A stretch of DNA of 64,000 nt. Source: Taxillus chinensis (Eukaryota; Streptophyta; Magnoliopsida; Santalales; Loranthaceae). Of the stretch, positions 48,770-60,500 are shown one piece after another (position 1 is the stretch's first letter; each line of letters opens with the position of its first letter). The translations under genes and the position numbers were made by a program. The stretch lies in contig CM042085.1 of the NCBI GenBank assembly GCA_023512835.1, positions 411,148 to 475,147 on the forward strand. The letters are read 5' to 3'. The notes under the pieces are model-generated. The model was not told where the DNA came from and made no database searches. It saw only the letters and a program-made list of their open reading frames with translations.

Positions 48770-48844
48770 GCCTGCAATTTCTCGTCCTGCAGATGTAAGA
48801 AGCAGTAGCAGCAGAAGCTTAAGCAGAAGCTGCAACTTCGCCAT
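47393..48844 (-). CDS. Glucan endo-1,3-beta-glucosidase (GH17)
   Basis: Hydrolyses beta-1,3-glucan such as callose or fungal wall glucan, in the apothecium-free plant secretory route (wall or vacuole). Exon 1 (48844-48772) encodes a strongly hydrophobic signal peptide, MAKLQLLLKLLLLLLLTSAG. Exon 2 (48591-47393) begins AAIGVCYGTLGRNLPP at the mature N-terminus. The two join in phase only if the intron starts with GC (CAG|gcacct), giving 423 aa. The catalytic acid is Glu121 in VGNEAL and the nucleophile Glu269 in VVVSESGWPS. Other GH17 landmarks are MRIYDP, NVYPYFAYA and AFSMFDED. There is no X8 (CBM43) domain. After the domain, a Ser/Pro/Arg linker leads to a C-terminal hydrophobic segment (about SMSLTLLLVFSFRLL), suggesting GPI anchoring or a propeptide. 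The gene is GC-rich with strong third-position G/C, unlike its surroundings. The ATG in exon 1 and the acceptor at 48592-48593 decide the model. Confidence 0.9.
48728..48767. repeat. (GA)n microsatellite in glucanase intron
   Basis: About 40 bases of GA on the plus strand, (CT)n on the coding strand, beginning five bases after the exon 1 donor. Confidence 0.95.
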
Positions 48845-50694
48845 GGAAGGATCTTCTTGTGCGGAAGATGGGATCTGATCCACTATTTTAATTAAAGATT
48901 TTGTTATTGTTATTGTTTATATATATACATACATATATATATTCTTAATTGTCGGCACCGCATATTACCCTTTTTTCTTTTTTATTGTTTATCGTATATT
49001 CTTGATATATATTTATCTTGTTTCTTTTTTATTTTTTTTTAAATGTTTGGTAGCTGTTTTTTTTTTCTTGTTTTCTGTACTCAATCCAATCGAAACAACA
49101 TGGATGGGCTCTCCCCGCCGTGACCTCCCCACCCCGGTCTTCTTTCCCAACCCCCCGTTGGCGCTGCGACTAAAAAAACAAGTACGCTTTTTTATTTTAC
49201 AGAAAACACACGACAAACAGAAAAAGGGTTTTGAAATGGACAGAAAAGGATTTTTAAATATAATTTTTTAAACAGTCTTTGAAAACGAAAACTCAAAATC
49301 AATACCAAACATTGCTGCGCTAATATTCAAATGAGTGGGAAATAATTACAATTACACGGGAAATAATTAAAAAAAAACATCAAAGCTAATTCAAATGAGT
49401 CAAAATGAATATTCAATAACAATATCAAAAATGAAAAAATAATAATTTAAACTTAATTATGCGGCAGGCAGAAAATGTAAACTTAATTTCCCTAACCGCA
49501 TAGCTCACCAAAAAACACATGAATTTCTTTGTATAAAATTGTGAATAATAATCAATTGTATTTACAAAGAACTCTAGCCCACAAAAAAGTGAAATAAGAG
49601 AGAAATTAAAAGAACATTAAAATTACATAAAAAATGAAGTAATGAAAATTAAAAAGAAATAAAACAAATTAATAAAAAAGAAACCTAATTTTTCCTTGGT
49701 CTGCATCAATCTATTTTACCTTTGGTCCACATCAATATCTGATTCGATATATATATCATTATCATTAGTAAAATACTTAATATTGAGTTCTTGTCAAAGT
49801 TTAATAATGTGCTATCACAAAAGAAAAGATACAAGTACACTAAGTGAAAGTTTTTGAAATCTCTATAGTTATATAAATATCAATAATACAAGCATTATCT
49901 TTTCTATTACAAAAGCTAGTTGCGCTTGATCATAACCACAAGACAAGGAAACTCCAAAAGTTTGCTTCACTGTAGACTAATAGTCAAATAAAAACTTTAT
50001 ATTGTTTATCATATAATCTGAACGGATTGGCAATAATATTGAGGGCAGTTGTTTTGTAGTGTCATTTTTAATCATTTCATCAAAATTGACAAAAGGGCTA
50101 TTAAATTGTTTGGGCTTCCCACTTTGACAAAATTAGTACAATATTTCACAAATGAAAAAATCTCTACGCCCTTTTCATTACTTTAATAATGTTATCGATA
50201 CTTTACTCCTTTATCATTAGCGTATTGTTCACCACTAAATATTCATAATTAGATGAGCTTATTAGATACTCTATGAGTCTATGACTATACATAATATTGA
50301 AAATTTGAATATTAATGTGATGGTCATTTTGAATTTAATTGAGTCCGATTAGAGTTCAAAGCTTAAGGTAATTTAATTTGTTTACTATGGTTCTCGGTGA
50401 GAGGCGGAATGTGTTGGGCCATCACATTTAGCGAATAAAATGGAAGGTGAAAATGAAAATCGTCCAGTCCGGCCCAACAACGGGCCCGCAATTGACTCGT
50501 TTTTCCCAACCCGAACCCACCATCCCGGCGTTGACCGAATTGAAACCTCCATCCTCACTCGCTCGGTCCCTCTCCCTCCCTCGGAGTCACGACGATCCGT
50601 CTTCTCCCGCAAAAAACTTTCAACCTCTGCTCTCACTCGCTCCTTTCCGACGACCCAAACACAATCGATAGATCCAGAAATCTTCGACGCCGTC
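48845..50694. other. Intergenic region between glucanase and FAX1
   Basis: AT-rich with no gene. About 49230-49315 resembles the AT-rich repeat seen in the F-box flanks (9840-9895, 24500-24570, 25255-25345): each has 'tttttaaatataatttttta' or close to it and a following 'aaaaatca...aaac' stretch. From 50390 it becomes the FAX1 promoter and 5' UTR. Confidence 0.5.
50414..50488 (+). promoter_or_regulatory. Cluster of Site II (TGGGCC/GGCCCA) motifs upstream of FAX1
   Basis: TGGGCC at about 50415-50420, GGCCCA at 50471-50476 and GGGCCC at 50482-50487 occur 210-280 bp before the FAX1 start. Such motifs bind TCP factors and mark promoters of constitutively expressed organelle-protein genes. Role inferred. 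Confidence 0.45.
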
Positions 50695-53600
50695 ATGGCT
50701 GTGGCGTCCGAGATTTCTCGGCTCTCCTGCCACTCTTTGATCGATCGCACCTTTCAGCTCCACCGTCGACCCCTCCTAGTCCCCTCTCTCCGTTCCAGTT
50801 CCAAGGTAATTTCATGGTTCCCCTGTTATCCGTAAGTTCTGATTTCGGATCTGTTGCCTGTTTCCCTATGTTTCAGTGAATCAACGAATCATGTCCCTCG
50901 TTATTGGAAGTTTCGATCACTTTGTTTGCGCTTTTATTATAGCCATCGATTGCTTGTTCGTTATGTATGCACTACTGCTATGAATAAATAACAACAATTA
51001 AGGGGGAAAATGCAAGAAGGCGACGTGAAGTTATTTATTATACTGTACCGTTGGCATTCACTGCCAAGCAATCATAATTCATAAGCGTGTCCATTTTTTT
51101 TTTTTTTAAAGGATTGTTTTAAGATGCATTTAATTATTGAAAATGCGATCAGCTACGGACAGCTGGTAGTTAAATTAGATAGCAGGCTGTTAAATAGAAA
51201 TCTATGAACAATAGCTGCAAAAATCTCCTGAAGACGTAATACTAACTGATGTCGGTTTTTCACCTCGTTGCCTAGCCGTTGGTTGTTTTGAGTGTAGACG
51301 GGCGTGGTGCAGGAACTCCTACTTCAGGGACAAAGAGCATTGGCTATACAACCGGCACAAATATTTCTCATGTTGAGGGGTCAGATAAACCAAATCCAAT
51401 ATTTGAAGAACCTGCTTTTGAAAAGACCAGTGATCCGGTACAGGAGCTTGATGTCACTCAACATAAAAGGGCAGCAAAGATACATGATTTTTGTTTCGGT
51501 ATTCCTTATGGTAAGTGTGATGTGGTTTGGTTGCATTTTCAATATTTACTGTTTTTCAATATAGAGATTTAACAGCTCATGATGGCACTCGTATTATTCA
51601 CCTTTTCTCCAAGCAAAGTGTTTGTCTAATATAATTTGTTTTTTTCCCCTTGACTTGTTAACTTGATCATTTGAATAAAGCCCGAACTTGATTTTTTAGT
51701 TAATTGTTATGTTTTACTTTGGATACGTGACATGGAGCTGCTTTACAAATATCAGAATAGCAAAATTAGAACCTCGTTGTGCAGTTGCTCTGGAGTATTA
51801 GTTTTTGTAGTGGAGTCAAAATAAAGCTGTTATGCATTTTCCAACTTCAACGGAACATTCTTCCTTTTCCACAGACCACTCCTTTTGTCCTTTCGTGGCT
51901 GAACATATGAAAAAATTATATTGGATTTTGGTCAGCTAATAAGCCTCTCAGTTTTTTTAAGTGATTCCCTGTTTGGATGATGACCCAAAAAAAGTCGTCA
52001 AGAAATGAGGTATCATCTGGCTATACTCCGCGTCATATGCATCAAGCAAAGCATTGAAGCAATATATTGTGAAATTAAGATGCAAAAAGAACTAGGAACT
52101 AATAAAGGACAAAGCTTGCCTGTTAGGACAGAGTCGACCGACTAATATCTGTGAAGTTATGGATGTTGGCAAAGTGAGTAAATCGTAGATCAAATGTGAT
52201 GATTTCCTTTCCTTTCTGTTATTGGTACTTTTCAGTTTTAAAACATTAATTGTGAGTTAAAAATTAAGAAATTACTACTATGCCTGCAGATGGAATTCCT
52301 ATCCTAGCATATGGCATGCCACATAAAAATTCATGCAATTCACTTTGTACAATATCTTGTTGGTTAAAAATATCATAGTTTTATCTATGAGCTGAGGTTG
52401 TCTGCAGAAGCCATAGTTTTAATTTTTCAGACATAAATTATTGTGAACCAAAGTTGCGCCTGCATTATGAATTTAAATGTTTCATTACTCTATTATAATA
52501 TCATACGATTATTGACATTTCTGTCTCTCACACACACTACTAGCTAGTTATGATTTTTTATTTTCATTCAACAATTTAATTGGTTGTCATTTAGAGAAGA
52601 AGTGAAGTCACAAGGCTGTTAACTGTTTATTGTCTCAGGTGGACTTGTCCTAAGTGGTGGGCTTGTTGGATTTGTTTTCTCTAGAAATTTCATAGCACTA
52701 TGCAATAGTGTGCTCTATGGAGGTCTTTTGCTAGGCCTCAGCACCTCAAGCTTGAAGGTTTGGAGGCAAGGGAAATCAAGTTTGCAATTCATAGTGGGTC
52801 AAGCAGGTAGTGGTGGATACCAAATGCCCCTTAAATATGTAGTACAGTAGTAGGTACATAATAATATGAAATTTCTAATAAAGATAAAGAAGAATCAAAA
52901 TAGAAGGGTAAAGTTCTGGTTTGGTTCTATGGAAAGGGCTTTTTTGGAGCACAGCCTCCATACTTTGTTGACCCCACTTATCCCTAGCCTTGTCGGTTAT
53001 TCTTTCTTGTGCAACCTTAATCAATCAGCGGCTTTCCAATGCTGATTTTTTGATCAATGTCGCCAACGTTAGCCCATTTAATTTAAGATATTTTGAGGTT
53101 GGCCATCATCTGCAGAATTTCCCAGTAAATCTGATATGCAACTTTGTCAAGGTTGTTCTCTGACATGCTAGTACTTACTGTAATGATGACATCTTTATAT
53201 TACTTTTGAGCTTCACCTCCAATTCAGTGTAGGCAACTTACTTAAAATTGGCTTGCAGTTACTTAAAACCATTGGATCAATTGTTCAAATAAATTTAACA
53301 AAATTAGAAAATGAAAAACTCTTTTCACGTACAAAGGTCACGAGGTTGAATATCAAAATTTCTCAAATAAAATTGATAATTAACACGAATGAGTCTAAAA
53401 TATAGATATAAAGCCTGTTCCTTTCATTCGCCATCATCAGATTACTTCCTAATTGCCTCTGGCTAATGTATGCATGACAACATATCATTGAAAAAAATAT
53501 TTTAATTAATGAGGGAACTATATGGTATTGATAAAAAAGTGAGGTGGGTATTTCTTAGTCTTTTTATTTTATAAGTAAGAAATTGTATTAAAATAGAAAG

Positions 53601-54525
53601 AATGCACACAAGCAGTGTGCGCTAGATGAACATACAACAAGCTCAAAAAGAGCATTCATGACTAACATGAGAAATAAACCTTGGAGGATATTTATTTTAT
53701 CCTAGGGTATAACACAAGACTAGGGTATTTCCTATTCTTATGATTCAGTAATTACTATCCATTAATGTATATAGGTTTTTCACGTGCTAATCTTGTGGAT
53801 TCACAGTAAAAACTTTAGAGGGTATTTATTTTATCCTTTGTGCTGTCTACTATTTTACTCAATATTATGTACATTGTTGATCATCCTCTCTATCAGTTTT
53901 AAGTGTAGTGGGGGAATAATGAATGGGAACTACTAAATATATTTTTCTGTTACTGACACATGCAAAATTTGTATATGTGAGCTGTGTAAAAGATTCGCTT
54001 GATGCTTATCTTTCAGAACTCAACATTTAAAATGTGTTCTTTCAAATGTTTCCTTAATACAGCAATAAATTGGAAAGTAATGCTGGAGGGACACTTCATT
54101 CTGGTCTTTGTGATTTTTTTCCTACTCATTTTTCCCCGAGCTTTTAAAAGATCTGTTTTATTGTCTCGCTGCAGTGCTTTCAGCTCTCCTTCTGCGGGCA
54201 AACGTGATAAAATATTCATTGGTATTGCATCCCAGTGGCATAAAATTGTTTTCATTTATTTGTTCCTTTTTTTCCTATCTTTTTGACAACGAAGTTTTAT
54301 CATGGATGCAGACAAAGAATCTGTTTCCGGCAGGGTTTTATGCTTTCATTAGGTAATTAAATCTTCAATTTTGAAGTTTTGTATAGCTAGTCCATGCATC
54401 ATCTTTTGATTTTAGTTAGTATTTATCTCAGTGCTGCAATGCTCTGCTTCTATTCATACGTGGTGATCTCTGGAGGGAACCCTCCTCCAAAGAAGAAGAC
54501 GCTGTCCACAACTTCTTCATCATGA
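50695..54525 (+). CDS. FAX1: FATTY ACID EXPORT 1-like, chloroplast inner envelope (TMEM14 family)
   Basis: FAX1 moves free fatty acids out of the plastid across the inner envelope. Exons: 50695-50805, 51276-51510, 52639-52806, 54175-54221, 54312-54352, 54432-54525, summing to 696 nt in phase (231 aa; Arabidopsis FAX1 is close to this). Residues 1-50 are Ser/Arg-rich (MAVASEISRLSCHSL...), a plastid transit peptide. An acidic spacer follows. The TMEM14 core runs from KIHDFCFGIPYGGLVLSGGL through FVFSRN, VLYGGLLLGLSTSSLKVWRQ, VLSALLLRANVIKYS and KNLFPAGFYAFI to CFYSYVVISGGNPPPKKK, about four hydrophobic segments. The ATG at 50695 is preferred because it opens the transit peptide. The frame stays open upstream to an ATG at 50440, which would add 85 residues through what looks like 5' UTR. 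Confidence 0.93.
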
Positions 54526-57500
54526 AGAACGCTCAAAGGTTAGTTTGGAGCCTAAAGAATGACATTATTTTGACGTGAGATCATGTCACTCTGTATTTTA
54601 CTATTTTTAAAGAATGAGAAAGTAATGAATTAAGCTCTGAGTCAAAGACTTGTATTGTAATTTAAATGGAGAAAAAGAATAGTGAACAAAAATTTGTCTG
54701 AGGTTGACACAAGGGTAGCATGTGGCATGATTAGTGTTCATCAGTAAGATTGTTAAAGAGCCAAGCTCGTTTAAAGTTTAGTAAACCCGAGTGTGAGATG
54801 AGCGTAGGGTGAACTTTAAAGCTTACTGCTTGAGCTTGTGAACTCATTTAAGCTTGTTTGGGATTGGTTCTTTAAGTTCATCTAGGTTCTAAAATCTTGT
54901 TGTGTTAAAATTAAGAAAAAAAGTATACAATATTAGTATTATTATTATTTGAAAAAGTTATTTATTATCAAATTATTCAACATTATATTTATATATGACA
55001 TTAATAATATAACTACATTGATACAAATTGATCTCGATAGCAGCATATGCTTATCAGCCCTAATCTTAGTCTTGTTAAGCTCACAAGCTGTATGATAATG
55101 GGCTTGTGCTCATTATCGCAAACTTAAAAATAGGTTTTTAGGCTTGCGCTTGAACTCCCTAAAACAAGCAATGAGCTGAGCTTTTCGCAAGTTACTCTTG
55201 AGTATTTCAGCTCATTAACAGCTCCATTTACACGCATACAGGGGTTAGTCTCCGCATACCCTAAAATCAAACTGTAGGTTGTGGTGCTGTTATTTGTCCA
55301 TTTTGAGCTAACACTAATCTGACTTTGTTTATACTAGGCTATGTCTGCTTTAGAACATGCTAACCAAATTGTGAGCTACATACATCGTAGTGTAATGAAT
55401 TCCTTGGCGTACTGTTCCAGTGCTTTGGATATTTTATTGTTTGCACAATCATATTATATCCAAAAAAGAAAAAAGAATTTTTGAATGATAGGGGAGTGTG
55501 GGGCTTTGAATATATGAAATTTCTGCTCTGGGCTAAAACTATTTATGGTGCTTGTCGTGCTGCTTCTCTTTATTTTTTCATTATATATTTTATTTTTCTC
55601 TGTTTTTTTATGATTGTTTTCAAATTCTTTAGAATCTTCCCGTTATTATTATTGTTATTATTATTGAGAGGGTATACTAATAGTGTCCGACTGTACTAAT
55701 TGTCCCTATTTCATGGTAGTTTCCTTAGCTACGAAGTTAGTAATCCTTCTGTTCTAATGAAAAGGAGGAAATGAAAACGGCAACCCAAATCGTTAAAAAA
55801 TGTAATAAAATTGCCTGGAAAATCTCAGTGAACGGTGTTATTAAAATAATGTGTTAAAGTTTAAAATCTCCAAACAGCCCAAAGTGGGCGGTTGAGTCTG
55901 AAGTCAAAACCATGTAATGTTGTGGAAATCGTGTTATGGGTGTTATGGCCCAGACTCGTTTTCTGGTGGTATCCATTTACTGTGCTCGACCAATGACTTA
56001 CAGAAAATCATGTTTAAGCTAAAATTCGTTTCTGTGGGGAACTTGTTTCTGGGGGCACTGCAGCAGTGACTTACCATACCGTGTGGTGTTGAGATATAAT
56101 ATTAATAGGCTGTTATACTATGAAACGGTCTAATACATTTCAATGTCATGATTTGCATTCTTGCATTTTCCGTTTTTTTTTTTAAATTGAGACACTTAAT
56201 GATTATTGTCGTATCTCAATACTCTATTTCATTGTATTGGGAAGGTATGAATGTTGTGGATATAGTCCACAATATTAAAAATAAATTAAACAAGTTGAAC
56301 AATAGCAATGTGAAATGGACAAGTTGAATAACAAGTATACTATTTCGTCGGAGATCATGAAACCATGTCCTTGGTAAAATAATATTACTCTGTGCGAGGG
56401 ACAGAGAATTTGTAATTTTAAAGTAATGTTGTGGATAATATTAATAATAATGTGAATTACTAAGATTGGTGCTTCCTAAAATTTGTTTTTCAATCACTCG
56501 AAAATTGATTTAATAAATACGAACTTTTCAACTTTACCCATTGTCGGCCTCCATCCTCACCGACGGAGGCACAAACTTGCGTCTTTTACACTCAGTGAAC
56601 ATGCCACACACCACCTTCGGCAGTAGCTCTAAATTTGACTGTCCTACTACGCCTTTGTCCACCTACGACATCATTCCCACCAGAATAGGAATGGTGTTTG
56701 TTGGTAGTGTATTAATAAATCAATATAATATCATTAATTATAAGTAATGGTTTATTTTTGAATCATCTTATAGTGTAATGATTAATGAGCTAAATTGTCC
56801 AGTCATTTAATTGTATCTCATAGTCTTGCTTTGATAATTGATATATATGGTGCAGTACAAAATCAACAAATAAAATTACTAGAGACCGTAAGCAAGCAAC
56901 CTTAAAAATTCATGTGGACCATGTCAAAAAAATGTGATTACTAAATAATCTATACAGCAAAAGTCTTACTTTCGGTCCACGTAATTACTTTTTTCGGAAT
57001 ACTATATATATATTATGATTTATTATTGCCGAGAACTATTTGATAGAGGAGACAAGTTAAAAGCATATCTAAATCCATTAGTGGAATATCTTGATATTGT
57101 TTTATCACGTTTTTATAAAAAATAATAGTTGTTACAAATCCTAGTTATGCTTGTCTTATTCGAAGCCAAATGAGAGATGATATATGTGTATATAAACTTA
57201 CTGTTTTTAATTTCTATTAAGTTCAATAACAATCTATAACTTCATGGATGTATTCACTTTAATTATACGTTCTATAGTCACTTTAATTATATCAATATTA
57301 TTTAAACACAAAAATAATGGGCTGAATGGCGGTAATGTGCAATGGAGCCAGAGCAGATGGCACTGTGTGGTCAACAGTGGGAGGTGTTGGGGCATTGGCG
57401 GACTGACGCAGGGATGAGGTGGCGGTCATGCATTGTCTGTAAAAACATTCTGTCTCGCCATTGTGTTGTGGGGGTAAGAGGTGGATATAATTGTAGCCGG

Positions 57501-60500
57501 ACGAAAGTGGGACGTTGGTGTAGGTCACCTGCAATCGCAACGTGTGGGAGTAGTGACCGTAGGGATGGAGGCGCAGATGCAGTGGGGCTTTGGATGTTGG
57601 AGCAGTAGCCGGCAGTGACTGGTGCTTGGGATGAGCTCTGCATTTTCCTGTGAGAATGGAGTCGACATGACTCTGAAGTGGTATTTAGGGAACACATGCA
57701 TTTTAAAACAGTAGTATAAAGGAAAACCAAAACTTAAACCATGGTAATACAAGATATTTTATCTCATATTATTTATTTATTTATTTTGTTCCATTTAAAG
57801 TCTACAAACTATATTTTTCATATCTTTTTTATTCCAATCAAATAATTATTTTTTCATCATTTTTCTTTTCACTTAATTTTTTCATTTTGTCTTCATATCG
57901 AATTCTTTCGTTTTTTTGCCTTCTATCAAACAAAGGGTTAATGACACGATAAGTTCGATACTGATTTTTTTTACCTTCTTAAAAACATTTTAAAAAAATA
58001 CTTTCAAGAATCGATTGTTTTGATGCTACTCATCGACTCATATTACTTGTGCACGATTCTATCAAATCTAGTTGATATTAGGCTCATGATTGAATACAGC
58101 GTTGCGATATAATCTTATGCCTATTAATAAAAAAATGGTACGTGTAACTGGCATCTGATACCATTAACAAATTATAATATCGTAATTTATTTTTATTTAT
58201 TTATTTATTTTAATAATTTAATGTGCGTATTATTATTTTTAATAAAATAAAAGATTTATCGATACAAACAATATTAAAGTAAAAAGAAGAAATCAACTAA
58301 TCGATTTTCTCTGGCGAACAGCGTGAGATTAGATTCTTCGAGCAGCGTGGAATAAAAACTATATATATAAACACCTTTAAAAATAATTATGTCATCTTAC
58401 GTCATGCAAAACAATTGTGGAATTTTTTTTTTGTCTTTGCGTCAAGTTAAAGTGGGCGCCAGATGGTGAGGCATGACAAAAGCGAGACAGGTAGACATGG
58501 TGGTGGCGTGGGATGAAAGCTGGATGGCAGACAAAAAACATTGGAACAATGTGACGCTAAAGGTGGACATTAGATTTTTTTTTCGGGTTCTGTTCTCAGG
58601 TTTCTGTTTTCCCCTTCACTACTATTTCGAATTTTATTCTGCCGTATACCACAAAATAATTTTTACAAAATCATTTTCTATATGTAAAAACGTTATTGAC
58701 AAAATTTAATTTCAAATACCGTATACAACCACTCAAGGTAATTTTTTTAAAAAAAAAGTAGAAATAAATGTATATTTTTTAAAAAGATTTTTACATGTGC
58801 AAATCATATAGAAATAACACTAACTTTTATGTTATTTTTATTTTTAATAAAATAATAAGTTTTTATTTAATTAACTTTTTTCGTACTTTATCAACACATA
58901 TAAGAAGAGAATTAAAGGGACGATAACATCGATAAAAATAATATTATATACATAATGTACGTGCTAAATAATTAGGCTTTTAAAAAATAATTATAGTTAA
59001 TGGGTCCATTAAGAAAAATACATGCCCAGTTTGCGCAATATACATAGATATATCTTATTAATAAAATATTTAATAAAATGAACGGTGTATATTTAAATTT
59101 AATCCATTCTTTTTTTTTACAAATCATTTTCTCTCAGTTATTTATAAAATGTTAAAATAAAAAATAATTAATTTTAAAGTTTTTTAAATTAATGAGTGAT
59201 TTAAATAGAGAGGTAAAAATGAGCTTTTAAAAATATGATATTAAAATAAAAATAATAACTTTAGAGTCTTATTTGGAAACGATTTTGTGAAAATAGATTT
59301 CTTAGATAATGTTATACACGGAATAAAATTTAAAAATATGGTAAAATCGGATATATATATATATATATATTGTTTTGCTATAATAAAGATGTGAGGTTAG
59401 TTTCTTATTATAAAAACTTTAATCTCGATCGTTAGATCTTGTAACCAACGGTTCAGATTAGACTTTCATTTAATTGTAGCTCCGCTATAGTAAATTTGTT
59501 ATAGTTAAACGAAAGTCAAATTTGAACCATTTAAATTTGATTTAACGGTTCAGATTAAAAGTTTTCATATAAGAAGGTAGTCTTACATCCTCTATGTAAC
59601 ATAACTATATATATATAAGAATTTTCGGGTTTCAAATAGGCCAAATCAAGACAACCCTACCAACACAAAACAAACGAACATGTGCAAGCCAACAAAAGCA
59701 GGGCAACAAAATTGGCATTAACATCAAACAGCAAAAACTAATAATAAAGTGATATTGAGGGATAAATTCAAACATGAAATTATATAATCAGTCAAATCTA
59801 AAACATTTAAATCTAATTAGCATAAGTTCATCGGAGAATTTTGATGATCAACTGTGGCAAAGGATCCCCATTACTTAAGTTTGAGATTTGAACTTTCTAC
59901 AAAATCCATAAGGTGATAAAGACATATTTCTCTAATCTCGTATTTCTCTCTTGTGGACTCCTCGCCGCTACAGTACCACAAAGTTAAATTTCAATAAGCC
60001 ATGCTCAAAACCAAAGTTATATGCCACATTTCGACGCACATTTGGGTAATTTGGACATTGAAACAAAATATTGTGATATAGTATGTTCCGGTATTCCATT
60101 TCAGGCTTACCGTAAAGATGCCAATTTGCTTCTCGTGTCAGGGAAAAAAGGTAGTCATATCGAGAAGAACAAGGACATATTAAGTATATAATTGATCTTC
60201 AGCCCTACTCTAAGCTGCACATAATATTATTTGTTTGTTTGTTTTCAATTTGAAAAAACTGTTTTTTCAAAAAAGATACACATTTCTCCCGTTTATTTTT
60301 AGATTGTTGAACGTGTTTTTTTTAATTAACTTAAAAATAAAAACATCGATTTTGATGTTTTAATTAATTTTTATTTAAAACTGTTAATTATTAGTACATG
60401 TTTATTTTTAAATTTTTAACATGAAAGAAACTCTAATATACTCACTATGTATACAGTAAAATTTAAATATGTATTCCAATAGATTTTTTACATGATTATA

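Noticed and set aside
57298..57752. Several overlapping open frames of 75-119 aa
   Set aside because: No family resemblance, no splice context, and both strands open through moderate GC; no support for a gene.
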